DNA of 64,000 nt, taken from the NCBI GenBank assembly GCA_032718475.1, contig JAUCBJ010003773.1, positions 1 to 64,000 on the forward strand. The letters are read 5' to 3'. The notes under the pieces are model-generated. The model did not search any database and had not been told where the DNA came from. It saw only the letters and a list, made by a program, of their open reading frames with translations. The number at the start of each line of letters is the position of its first letter. Position 1 is the first letter of the stretch. Of the stretch, positions 45,401 through 53,438 are shown piece by piece. This stretch comes from Nemertoderma westbladi. Taxonomy: Eukaryota; Xenacoelomorpha; Nemertodermatida; Nemertodermatidae. The translations under genes and the position numbers were made by a program.

Positions 45401-48400
45401 TAGATACTGTTACTATTTGTCTGCTACGTTTATTTGCTTCCCACACATAGATACTGTTACTATTTGTGTGCTACGTTTATTTGCTTCCCACACATAGATA
45501 CTGTTACTATTTGTCTGCTACGTTTATTTGCTTCCCACACATAGATACTGTTACTATTTGTGTGCTACGTTTATTTGCTTCCCACACATAGATACTGTTA
45601 CTATTTGTGTGCTACGTTTATTTGCTTCCCACACATAGATACTGTTACTATTTGTGTGCTACGTTTACTTGCTTCCCACACATAGATACTGTTACTATTT
45701 GTGTGCTACGTTTATTTGCTTCCCACACATAGATACTGTTACTATTTGTGTGCTACTATTACTTGCTTCCCACACATAGATACTGTTACTATTTGTTTGC
45801 TACGTTTATTTGCTTCCCACACATAGATACTGTTACTATTTGTGAGCTACGTTTATTTGCTTCCCACTCATAGATACTGTTACTATTTGTGTGCTACGTT
45901 TACTTGCTTCCCACACATAGATACTGTTACTATTTGTGTGCTACTATTACTTGCTTCCCACACATAGATACTGTTACTATTTGTTTGCTACGTTTATTTG
46001 CTTCCCACACATAGATACTGTTACTATTTGTGTGCTACGTTTATTTGCTTCCCACTCATAGATACTGTTACTATTTGTGTGCTACGTTTACTTGCTTCCC
46101 ACACATAGATACTGTTACTATTTGTGTGCTACTATTACTTGCTTCCCACACATAGATACTGTTACTATTTGTTTGCTACGTTTATTTGCTTCCCACACAT
46201 AGATACTGTTACTATTTGTGTGCTACTATTACTTGCTTCCCACACATAGATACTGTTACTATTTGTTTGCTACGTTTATTTGCTTCCCACACATAGATAC
46301 TGTTACTATTTGTGTGCTACTATTACTTGCTTCCCACACATAGATACTGTTACTATTTGTGTGCTACGTTTATTTGCTTCCCACACATAGATACTGTTAC
46401 TATTTGTCTGCTACGTTTATTTGCTTCCCACACATAGATACTGTTACTATTTGTGTGCTACGTTTATTTGCTTCCCACACATAGATACTGTTACTATTTG
46501 TCTGCTACGTTTATTTGCTTCCCACACATAGATACTGTTACTATTTGTGTGCTACGTTTATTTGCTTCCCACACATAGATACTGTTACTATTTGTCTGCT
46601 ACGTTTATTTGCTTCCCACACATAGATACTGTTACTATTTGTGTGCTACGTTTATTTGCTTCCCACACATAGATACTGTTACTATTTGTGTGCTACGTTT
46701 ATTTGCTTCCCACACATAGATACTGTTACTATTTGTGTGCTACGTTTACTTGCTTCCCACACATAGATACTGTTACTATTTGTGTGCTACGTTTATTTGC
46801 TTCCCACACATAGATACTGTTACTATTTGTGTGCTACTATTACTTGCTTCCCACACATAGATACTGTTACTATTTGTTTGCTACGTTTATTTGCTTCCCA
46901 CACATAGATACTGTTACTATTTGTGAGCTACGTTTATTTGCTTCCCACTCATAGATACTGTTACTATTTGTGTGCTACGTTTACTTGCTTCCCACACATA
47001 GATACTGTTACTATTTGTGTGCTACTATTACTTGCTTCCCACACATAGATACTGTTACTATTTGTTTGCTACGTTTATTTGCTTCCCACACATAGATACT
47101 GTTACTATTTGTGTGCTACGTTTATTTGCTTCCCACACATAGATACTGTTACTATTTGTGTGCTACTATTACTTGCTTCCCACACATAGATACTGTTACT
47201 ATTTGTTTGCTACGTTTATTTGCTTCCCACACATAGATACTGTTACTATTTGTGAGCTACGTTTATTTGCTTCCCACACATAGATACTGTTACTATTTGT
47301 GTGCTACTATTACTTGCTTCCCACACATAGATACTGTTACTATTTGTTTGCTACGTTTATTTGCTTCCCACACATAGATACTGTTACTATTTGTGTGCTA
47401 CGTTTATTTGCTTCCCACACATAGATACTGTTACTATTTGTGTGCTACTATTACTTGCTTCCCACACATAGATACTGTTACTATTTGTGACCTACGTTTA
47501 TTTGCTTCCCACTCATAGATACTGTTACTATTTGTGTGCTACGTTTATTTGCTTCCCACTCATAGATACTGTTACTATTTGTGTGCTACGTTTATTTGCT
47601 TCCCACACATAGATACTGTTACTATTTGTGTGCTACGTTTATTTGCTTCCCACACATAGATACTGTTACTATTTGTGTGCTACTATTACTTGCTTCCCAC
47701 ACATAGATACTGTTACTATTTGTTTGCTACGTTTATTTGCTTCCCACACATAGATACTGTTACTATTTGTGAGCTACGTTTATTTGCTTCCCACTCATAG
47801 ATACTGTTACTATTTGTGTGCTACTATTACTTGCTTCCCACACATAGATACTGTTACTATTTGTGTGCTACTATTACTTGCTTCCCACACATAGATACTG
47901 TTACTATTTGTGTGCTACTATTACTTGCTTCCCACACATAGATACTGTTACTATTTGTGTGCTACTATTACTTGCTTCCCACACATAGATACTGTTACTA
48001 TTTGTGTGCTACTATTACTTGCTTCCCACACATAGATACTGTTACTATTTGTGTACTACGTTTACTTGCTTCCCACACATAGATACTGTTACTATTTGTG
48101 TGCTACTATTACTTGCTTCCCACACAGAGATACTGTTACTATTTGTGTGCTACTATTACTTGCTTCCCACACATAGATACTGTTACTATTTGTGTGCTAC
48201 TATTACTTGCTTCCCACACATAGATACTGTTACTATTTGTGTGCTACTATTACTTGCTTCCCACACATAGATACTGTTACTATTTGTGTGCTACGTTTAT
48301 TTGCTTCCCACACATAGATACTGTTACTATTTGTGTGCTACATTTATTTGCTTCCCACACATAGATACTGTTACTATTTGTGTGCTACATTTATTTGCTT

Positions 48401-50378
48401 CCCACACATAGATACTGTTACTATTTGTGTGCTACTATTACTTGCTTCCCACTCATAGATACTGTTACTATTTGTGTGCTACTATTACTTGCTTCCCACA
48501 CATAGATACTGTTACTATTTGTGTGCTACTATTACTTGCTTCCCACACATAGATACTGTTACTATTTGTGTGCTACGTTTATTTGCTTCCCACACATAGA
48601 TACTGTTACTATTTGTGAGCTACATTTATTTGCTTCCCACACATAGATACTGTTACTATTTGTGTGCTACTATTACTTGCTTCCCACACATAGATACTGT
48701 TACTATTTGTGTACTATTATTACTTGCTTCCCACACATAGATACTGTTACTATTTGTGTACTACGTTTATTTGCTTCCCACACATAGATACTGTTACTAT
48801 TTGTGTGCTACTATTACTTGCTTCCCACACATAGATACTGTTACTATTTGTCTGCTACGTTTATTTGCTTCCCACTCATAGATACTGTTACTATTTGTGT
48901 GCTACTATTACTTGCTTCCCACACATAGATACTGTTACTATTTGTGTGCTACGTTTATTTGCTTCCCACACATAGATACTGTTACTATTTGTGTGCTACT
49001 ATTACTTGCTTCCCACACATAGATACTGTTACTATTTGTGTGCTACGTTTATTTGCTTCCCACACATAGATACTGTTACTATTTGTGTGCTACGTTTATT
49101 TGCTTCCCACACATAGATACTGTTACTATTTGTGTGCTACTATTACTTGCTTCCCACACATAGATACTGTTACTATTTGTGTGCTACGTTTATTTGCTTC
49201 CCACACATAGATACTGTTACTATTTGTGAGCTACGTTTATTTGCTTCCCACACATAGATACTGTTACTATTTGTGAGCTACGTTTATTTGCTTCCCACAC
49301 ATAGATACTGTTACTATTAGTGTGCTACGTTTATTTGCTTCCCACTCATAGATACTGTTACTATTTGTGTGCTACTATTACTTGCTTCCCACACATAGAT
49401 ACTGTTACTATTTGTGTGCTACTATTATTACTTGCTTCCCACACATAGATACTGTTACTATTTGTGTGCTACGTTTATTTGCTTCCCACTCATAGATACT
49501 GTTACTATTTGTGTGCTACTATTACTTGCTTCCCACACATAGATACTGTTACTATTTGTGTGCTACTATTACTTGCTTCCCACACATAGATACTGTTACT
49601 ATTTGTGTACTATTATTACTTGCTTCCCACACATAGATACTGTTACTATTTGTGTGCTACTATTACTTGCTTCCTCCAACACATAGATGCTGGTACTATT
49701 TGTGTACTATTATTACTTGTTTCCAGCATATAGAGACAATGTCTGGAATGTGGGGTCGACCTGGTAACGGTGCACCGCTTAGACAGGGTCTGTACAGACG
49801 AGCTACTATAGTGGACCCTAGGAGCCGCTCCATACAACGTGATTGCGGAGATGTGAGTCATAATATATTGGACCAGAAGAATACGACCCAGTTATTTATA
49901 TTATTTTATATTATATTCTCTTCCCACTTTTTTGAATATTTATGTTTCAGTGCATTAAATAATTCCTTCAGTTCAAGAAAACATTTTATTTTTTAAGATT
50001 ATAATTAAATTACGAACAAGACCAATTAATAGCAGTCGCCGGGTTGTTATGAAGCTACTTATGTGGTGACCTAAATTTATTTAGACTCAGATCTGTATTC
50101 TAAGTTATACAGATCTTTATAGAACGCTTTAAGGGAAGAGTTCATCGCTCGTTCGTACACCTTTAAGAACCTTTTAGATTTAAAGTTTCTGTATGCCTTT
50201 CTGTTAAACAGCTGTTAGTAAAGTCTTAATGCAATGTTAAGTAAATAAATGTGCTTCCCAGACTATCTAATTTTATTTGTGAATTTATATATTATTAATA
50301 ATATTTACCGTTAAATTATTTATGTTATTTCAGACACTATACACACCGGCGCCGGCATATGACACAGTGCGATTTTGA
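236..50378 (+). CDS. 3' part of an unrecognised multi-exon gene, join of seven exons
   Basis: Join: 236-482, 1603-1862, 2078-2096, 2730-2932, 3304-3429, 49727-49852, 50334-50378. All six introns are GT-AG with consistent phases (1,0,1,0,0,0), giving 1,026 nt: 341 residues and TGA. The window starts inside the gene, so the N-terminus is missing. I see no signal peptide or membrane segment. Fragment residues about 91-99 are proline-rich, TNHNQ occurs twice (105-109, 115-119), and 222-235 is a basic NLS-like stretch (KRSKK...RRPERK). A motif of the form aromatic-G-[KR]-P-G-x-G-A-P occurs twice (YGKPGAGAP 139-147; WGRPGNGAP 294-302), with a weaker DPWGQGCG near residues 7-14. PAYGTV-like and PAYDTV peptides sit at the end of the first exon and at the C-terminus. 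I do not recognise the family. A cytoplasmic, nuclear or cytoskeletal role is possible but is only inference. The exon structure is strongly supported by phase agreement. Confidence 0.85.
483..1602 (+). other. Intron, 1,120 bp
   Basis: Bounded by GTACAG and a CAACCCAAATAG acceptor; it splits glycine codon 83 (G|GT). It is AT-rich unique-looking sequence with no recognisable gene, RNA or mobile element. Confidence 0.75.
1603..1862 (+). CDS. Exon 2 in the window, proline-rich with GKPGAGAP motif
   Basis: 260 nt; enters in phase 1 and ends in phase 0 before GTGAGA. It encodes fragment residues 84-169, from VPVLVRDPPPPRPP to RFNREQFN. It contains a polyproline-type stretch (91-99), the duplicated pentapeptide TNHNQ, and YGKPGAGAPITDLDG. 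Reading past the donor gives a stop within a few codons, which supports the exon end. Confidence 0.83.
1863..2077 (+). other. Intron, 215 bp
   Basis: GTGAGA donor and TATTTTCTTCACAG acceptor. It contains a short (TTCA)n run around 1980-2005. Nothing else is seen. Confidence 0.72.
2078..2096 (+). CDS. 19-nt microexon
   Basis: Codes VTKDYT plus the first base of the next Asp codon. It has a strong polypyrimidine acceptor (TTTTCTTCACAG) and a consensus donor (CAG|GTGAGC). Its phases (0 in, 1 out) are exactly what is needed to join the previous exon to the 2730 exon. Skipping it would shift the frame. Confidence 0.7.
2097..2729 (+). other. Intron, 633 bp, with an inverted-repeat hairpin
   Basis: GTGAGC donor and GCACACTTTCCAG acceptor. 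It is AT-rich apart from the inverted repeat at 2196-2300, which is listed separately. Confidence 0.72.
2196..2300. repeat. Imperfect inverted repeat, 35-nt arms and 35-nt loop
   Basis: Arms at 2196-2230 and 2266-2300 match as reverse complements at 31 of 35 positions (core CACTTTACAGTGT on the left, ACACTGTAAAGTAC on the right). The loop carries short tandem microrepeats (CGAACGAACG, GTGAGTGAGTG). It could be a foldback/MITE relic or the hairpin of a small dispersed repeat. No target-site duplication is evident. Confidence 0.65.
2730..2932 (+). CDS. Exon 4 in the window, charged with basic cluster
   Basis: 203 nt; completes the split Asp codon (G|AT) and ends in phase 0 at TGG before GTATGT. 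It codes fragment residues 177-243, an acidic start (QDVIEEAEV) followed by a lysine/arginine-rich stretch (TKRSKKINNRRPERK) that could be a nuclear localisation signal or a nucleic-acid or microtubule contact. Reading through the donor meets TAG within three codons. Confidence 0.84.
2933..3303 (+). other. Intron, 371 bp, containing a G17 tract
   Basis: GTATGT donor and TTGATTTCAG acceptor. A run of 17 G lies at 3108-3124. Confidence 0.75.
3108..3124 (+). repeat. Homopolymer G17
   Basis: Uninterrupted run of 17 guanines in an AT-rich intron, on the sense strand of the gene. The length may be affected by sequencing error. Confidence 0.9.
3304..3429 (+). CDS. Exon 5 in the window, last exon before the giant repeat
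   Basis: 126 nt, 42 codons, phase 0 on both sides; it ends ACAAAACAG|GTACGT. It encodes fragment residues 244-285, RTGVHECDVQTK to MSMEMTKQ, highly charged and probably helical toward its end (KLAEARVVSKQLRREMSME). The donor at 3430 is the last good splice site before 46 kb of tandem repeat. Confidence 0.84.
3491..3545 (+). repeat. Short tandem repeat around AATAAAACAATGG
   Basis: Three imperfect copies of AATAAAACAATGG-like sequence in a row, upstream of the main array. No other role is seen. Confidence 0.6.
5341..6045 (+). repeat. Higher-order repeat: 3 x 5 units (235 bp)
   Basis: The variant unit with GCTCCCCAC starts at 5341, 5576 and 5811, exactly 235 bp apart, with mostly identical units between. 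This shows amplification of blocks of five units. Confidence 0.8.
8461..11080 (+). repeat. Zone of length-variant units (50-bp and GCTCTGG types)
   Basis: Units carrying CTTCCTCCAACAC (+3 nt) are dense from about 8.7 to 11.3 kb. Units with a GCTCTGGCTTCC insertion occur near 8461, 8650, 10070 and 11065. Outside this zone the CTCCAACAC type is seen only sporadically (near 6300, 45010 and 49670). Confidence 0.7.
15861..16800 (+). repeat. Higher-order repeat: 2 x 10 units (470 bp)
   Basis: Blocks 15861-16330 and 16331-16800 carry the same order of variants, for example CCCACTC followed by GTGAGCTAC with CACTC at 16296 and 16766, exactly 470 bp apart. Confidence 0.75.
45419..47069 (+). repeat. 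Higher-order duplication, 23 units (1,081 bp)
   Basis: Marker variants recur 1,081 bp apart: GTCTG at 45419/46500 and 45513/46594, GTTTG at 45795/46876 and 45983/47064, and GTGAG at 45842/46923. 1,081 is exactly 23 x 47. The GTCTG and GTTTG variants are largely private to about 45.1-48.9 kb. Confidence 0.8.
49713..49738 (+). promoter_or_regulatory. Functional 3' splice site embedded in the last repeat unit
   Basis: The terminal unit reads TTACTTGTTTCCAG, then exon sequence CATATAGAGACA. It aligns base for base with the array unit TTACTTGCTTCC followed by CACACATAGATAC. The true acceptor is CCAG ending at 49726. Choosing the downstream ATAG (49733) instead puts the exon in a frame that soon hits TAG, so 49726 is preferred. 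Confidence 0.72.
49727..49852 (+). CDS. Exon 6 in the window, WGRPGNGAP motif
   Basis: 126 nt, 42 codons, phase 0 on both sides; donor GAT|GTGAGT. It encodes fragment residues 286-327, HIETMSGMWGRPGNGAPLRQ to SIQRDCGD. The motif at 294-302 repeats the form of that in the 1603-1862 exon. The first four codons (HIET) lie in sequence homologous to the minisatellite unit, so either the exon start was part of the ancestral repeat or the array overran the exon edge. Confidence 0.82.
49853..50333 (+). other. Last intron, 481 bp
   Basis: GTGAGT donor and TTATGTTATTTCAG acceptor. AT-rich; no repeat or gene seen. Confidence 0.75.
50334..50378 (+). CDS. Terminal exon
   Basis: Codes TLYTPAPAYDTVRF followed by TGA at 50376-50378. 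PAYDTV echoes PAYGTV at the edge of the 236-482 exon, and the short conserved-looking C-terminus could be a binding tail. The 45-nt coding part joins in phase 0. Confidence 0.82.
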   Translation, partial: TLYTPAPAYDTVRF

Positions 50379-50439
50379 TATATTCAGACTGTTGCAGAAC
50401 ATATTCATGACTAAGCATGAATGGTCGTGACTAATCCAT

Positions 50440-50445
50440 AATAAA
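50440..50445 (+). terminator. Polyadenylation signal AATAAA
   Basis: Canonical hexamer 62 nt after the stop codon, followed by a T/G-rich stretch (TGCTCGTTCTGGTTGTT). Likely 3' end of the plus-strand gene. Confidence 0.65.
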
Positions 50446-50544
50446 TACTGCTCGTTCTGGTTGTTAGACTTACTGTTGTTAACTTCTTGTTTAATTTTTG
50501 GTTAATTGTTTTATATTTTATTTGTTTAAATATTTTTATGTTAA

Positions 50545-51118
50545 GAATTCACTTTTTTATCCGCAAATATGCGGACATAAAATACTTTTTTGTCCGCATA
50601 TTCGGACAAAAAAGTAATTATCCAATCAAAATTCAAAAATGCTGTTTTAAATTATTTGCCCAATCAACGATCTAGAAGATTTTTCTGTTGATTTCGCATT
50701 ATTTATTCTAGATAACTATTTACGATGGTAATTATTAATAAATTTAGCATTAAAATGTTTAGTTTTAAGATCTTTTGAACAAGTAGCTAGTTTAATCAAA
50801 TTTTTGGTAAGATTATTTGATTAACGTTCTGGAATATCACCTTCAATAACACAGTATAGCTAATTAATAGTAGCTACTGTTTATTTACGCAATGGCGCAG
50901 AATTGACATCAAATTTGCGATAACTTTGTTACTTCCAATTCAAAAGGGAATATTTTAAAGAAAGATTAAATGGTAGCTACTGATGCTCAATGTGCCTTCA
51001 ACTTCCAATAATTGTATTTAATATTATTCATAATTAATATTAGAATATTCTAAATGTGGGTTGATTTTGGGCAAAAAGTAGTTTTTGTCCGCATTTTTGG
51101 GGAGAAAAAGTGAATTTC
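50545..51118. mobile_element. Candidate MITE-like element with terminal inverted repeats
   Basis: The left end (50545-50582, GAATTCACTTTTTTATCCGC...) and right end (51083-51118, ...GAGAAAAAGTGAATTTC) are approximate reverse complements over about 36 bp. Inside the left end lies a perfect palindrome (50584-50615: ACTTTTTTGTCCG, six bases, CGGACAAAAAAGT). A related motif recurs at 51249-51282. There is no transposase ORF, and the target duplication is unclear. A foldback or a dispersed small repeat is equally possible. Confidence 0.5.
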
Positions 51119-52217
51119 TAAAAGAAAACAACATCTTCTACAATTATAAATCATTTCTTGTCATCTTTTTAATCCGCATTTCCTCAAAATAGTAGAATAT
51201 GCATTTTTATAATGTGCCAATTCTATTCTATTCTATACTATTCCTCGAAAATACGGATAAAAAAGTCGGACAAAAAAATACTACTTTCTTTTTGTAAAAG
51301 AAATAGTTCTACAATTTTTGCCCACCTAAATGTAAACTATTACCTTTGTAATGCATTCAAAGCTTAATTTCAAATAATTGACAAAACGTGTTATATGAAA
51401 AGGAGTACATAAGTACGATTTTGTTTCAATTGCTTTACATGTTTACTGTTCTGACCTGATCAGGCGATGGGACAGGTCAGCCAAGGTGTACTATTGATAT
51501 TTATTCATGGCCTGAAAAAAAATCGCAATTGATAAACTTGCAAATATTTACAACATAATGTTGTTCTTTAATTAATAAATAGTAAACAGGAGGAGCGGAT
51601 CTATCGGAAACGATAAATATAATAAAGTTAATATATTGTATTATTCGGCCAAAGGCCATTATTCAACCTCAGTAGCCTACATACATATGTCTGACTTGAC
51701 AAACCGTTGAATGAGGTTCCGTTATTTACGAAACCAAAAGGAGGGAAATCTAAAATTAAACACAAAAATTGATAGTCACGCGTGTCGAAGCCTGGATTTT
51801 CCCGCTACAAAATCCCCTTGAATAATATAATCACTTTCAGCTTTATTTCCCGCTAGCCAACTTGTATACTGTATTTGCGGACTTTCTTCTCTGACTTTAT
51901 TAGCGTGTACTCTATGAACTTACTAAGAATATTGTCAAAAGTCACAGTAATTTCTCATTTCCAGATGTAAATATATTCCATTGGATAATAAATGTTAATA
52001 ATAATGTTAAGCCAATAGGAGGTCTCCATACGATTTCTTAGTAAAGTGAATGGATTGATTGGTGGATATGATGCACGCGAGGGTTTGCTGTAAGTGTCAC
52101 ACAGTTGATAGTCTTTACGTCTTGAGTGCTTGATATTTAGATATTTTATTACATTACGGTACAGTACTGCAGTACAGCAGTAGGCTCTGTTATACCATCA
52201 GAACAATATCAATACAG
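51119..52217. other. Intergenic, AT-rich, no gene seen
   Basis: Contains a TTTTTTATCCG/TTTTTTGTCCG-type motif at 51249-51282 related to the MITE-like element. No coding frame or RNA gene is recognisable. Confidence 0.6.
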
Positions 52218-52421
52218 TAACCTGTTCTTTTCCCTCAATTGGTGACTTTATCGTTTATTGTTTTGGTTAAAAAAGCCTGCCTCTGTAACCGATTCCTTTC
52301 CCTCAATTGGTAACAATATCGTTTATTGTTTTAGTTAGAAAAGCCTGCCTCTGTAACCTATTCCTTTTCCTCAATTGGTTACAATATTGTTTATTGTTTT
52401 GGGTAGAAACGTCCGCCTTTC
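52218..52421 (+). repeat. Tandem repeat, 68 bp x 3
   Basis: Units start at 52218, 52286 and 52354. Shared landmarks are CCTCAATTGGT, TTTATTGTTTT and GCCTGCCTCTGTAACC (diverging in the third copy). No coding role is evident. Confidence 0.85.
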
Positions 52422-53314
52422 TCTTTTTATATATATCACCCTAACCTAACATAAATTCCTTCGAGACTGATAGTTTAACGTACTGAATCAGTCAGCATTA
52501 TATGCTATTATATGCTATAGTAGGTCATGGCTGACTCTTTATATTAGCTTTTTATATTCTCATAGCCAATTCGTGAAGGAAGACCGCTTATCCGACGATC
52601 AATATCGTCAACCTTCTATAGATGTTTTTGTAGGTAGGCTACAGTATTCACCAGTCAGCTAGTATAATTAGATTCAAGGGGGATAACATTTGCGCGAAGG
52701 GACAATATGTGCTAGCAGATTTGGTCCTAGGGGGTCAAAATCGTACGTGTACTCCTTTTTCCATATGACAATTTCAACTATTGTTTAGGGAATTTGACAT
52801 TCAAACAAAATAATGTAAGTTCAAATGTAAGATCAAATACTACATTGGTTATATGTACAGTATCATGTTAAGATGTATAACTTTATTATTACTGTTACTT
52901 TTTACTAATTATATACTGATATCTTTTTCACTTGAATAAGTAAATATTTAGTTAAAAGACCTTCAACTTTTTTTTATTAATGTAAAATGTTGGGGACAAC
53001 AACTAACTTCCATACAGTACTACAGTACATTGGTCCTTTCAGTTCAGCATGTACAGTTAGTCTTACAGTGCATGCAGTGCTTCCCAGTACCTTCGAACAT
53101 AAGCCTATGTTATTTATTGGCCAGAAAGATTAAACTATAAAAAAATGTTTTTAACAAAGCAGATTGTGTATCATAAATGGAAGAAAAGTACGTGGTGATG
53201 ATAATAGTGATTTTACATTAGTTAATTCCAGGGGGAAGTCAGTAGTTGACTATGAACTACTGTAGTCGCCTCTGACTGTTTTGATCATTGTATTAAATTT
53301 GATGTTATTTCCAG
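52422..53314. other. Intergenic, AT-rich, no gene seen
   Basis: Unique-looking AT-rich sequence with a very short CCCTAACCTAAC run near 52439. Nothing else is supported. Confidence 0.55.
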
Positions 53315-53438
53315 CACCAATTTTGGAGACAAGCACTCATGTTTGGATCAAATTAATGATAAATGCAGGATACCAGACGACTCTCTTCTTGTGCTGGAGC
53401 TGGAGCCAATATGTTCTCGTAGATTTTTAAGTCAATAA
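53315..53438 (+). CDS. Weak candidate orphan terminal exon
   Basis: After a GATGTTATTTCCAG acceptor, a frame runs for 40 codons (TNFGDKHSCLDQINDKCRIP to CSRRFLSQ) and ends in TAA at 53436-53438. Its composition looks protein-like, with three cysteines. A possible upstream start exon near 53178 (ATG before GTACGT) is phase-compatible but too short to judge. It may be chance; I assign no function. Confidence 0.2.

Larger units (their letters stand above)
3430..49726 (+). other. Giant intron, 46,297 bp, almost entirely tandem repeat
   Basis: Joins 3429 to 49727 in phase 0. About 210 bp of ordinary AT-rich sequence follow the donor before the 47-bp array begins, and the array continues up to the acceptor. 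The other introns of this gene are 215-1,120 bp, so nearly all of this intron's length comes from repeat expansion. Confidence 0.82.
3640..49726 (+). repeat. Intronic minisatellite array, 47-bp unit, about 980 copies
   Basis: The unit has two halves. A nearly invariant core (ATAGATACTGTTACTATTTG) is followed by a variable segment with a few alleles: GTGCTACTATTACTTGCTTC, GTGCTACGTTTATTTGCTTC, GTGAGCTACG-, GTGTACTACT-, GTCTGCTACG- and GTTTGCTACG-, then CCCACAC, CGCACAC or CCCACTC. Rare length variants include CTTCCTCCAACAC (50 bp) and GCTCTGGCTTCC. The phase stays in 47-bp register across tens of kb. The left edge is degenerate (about 3596-3660), and the last unit merges into the splice acceptor at 49726. 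It has no conserved coding potential: 47 is not a multiple of 3, and each frame meets the TAG of CATAG about every 141 nt. It is transcribed as part of the host intron if the gene is expressed. Confidence 0.97.

Noticed and set aside
3640-49726. CRISPR array (conserved repeat plus variable spacer-like segment)
   Set aside because: The variable segments are a few recurring alleles, not unique spacers. The setting is a eukaryotic intron with no cas genes, and the unit is a simple tandem repeat.
3640-49726. Centromeric or telomeric satellite
   Set aside because: It lies within an intron bounded by phase-matched exons, and the unit resembles the local exon boundary rather than a telomeric motif. 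A centromeric role cannot be excluded but nothing supports it.
3640-49726. Assembly artefact creating a false array
   Set aside because: The many ordered variants and exact multi-unit periods argue for real sequence. Exact copy number may still be wrong, so the figure of about 980 is approximate.
49646-49861. Minus-strand 71-codon frame at the array's right edge
   Set aside because: Antisense to the 49727-49852 exon and the last repeat units.
52439-52450. Telomere-like CCCTAACCTAAC
   Set aside because: Fewer than three repeats; expected by chance.
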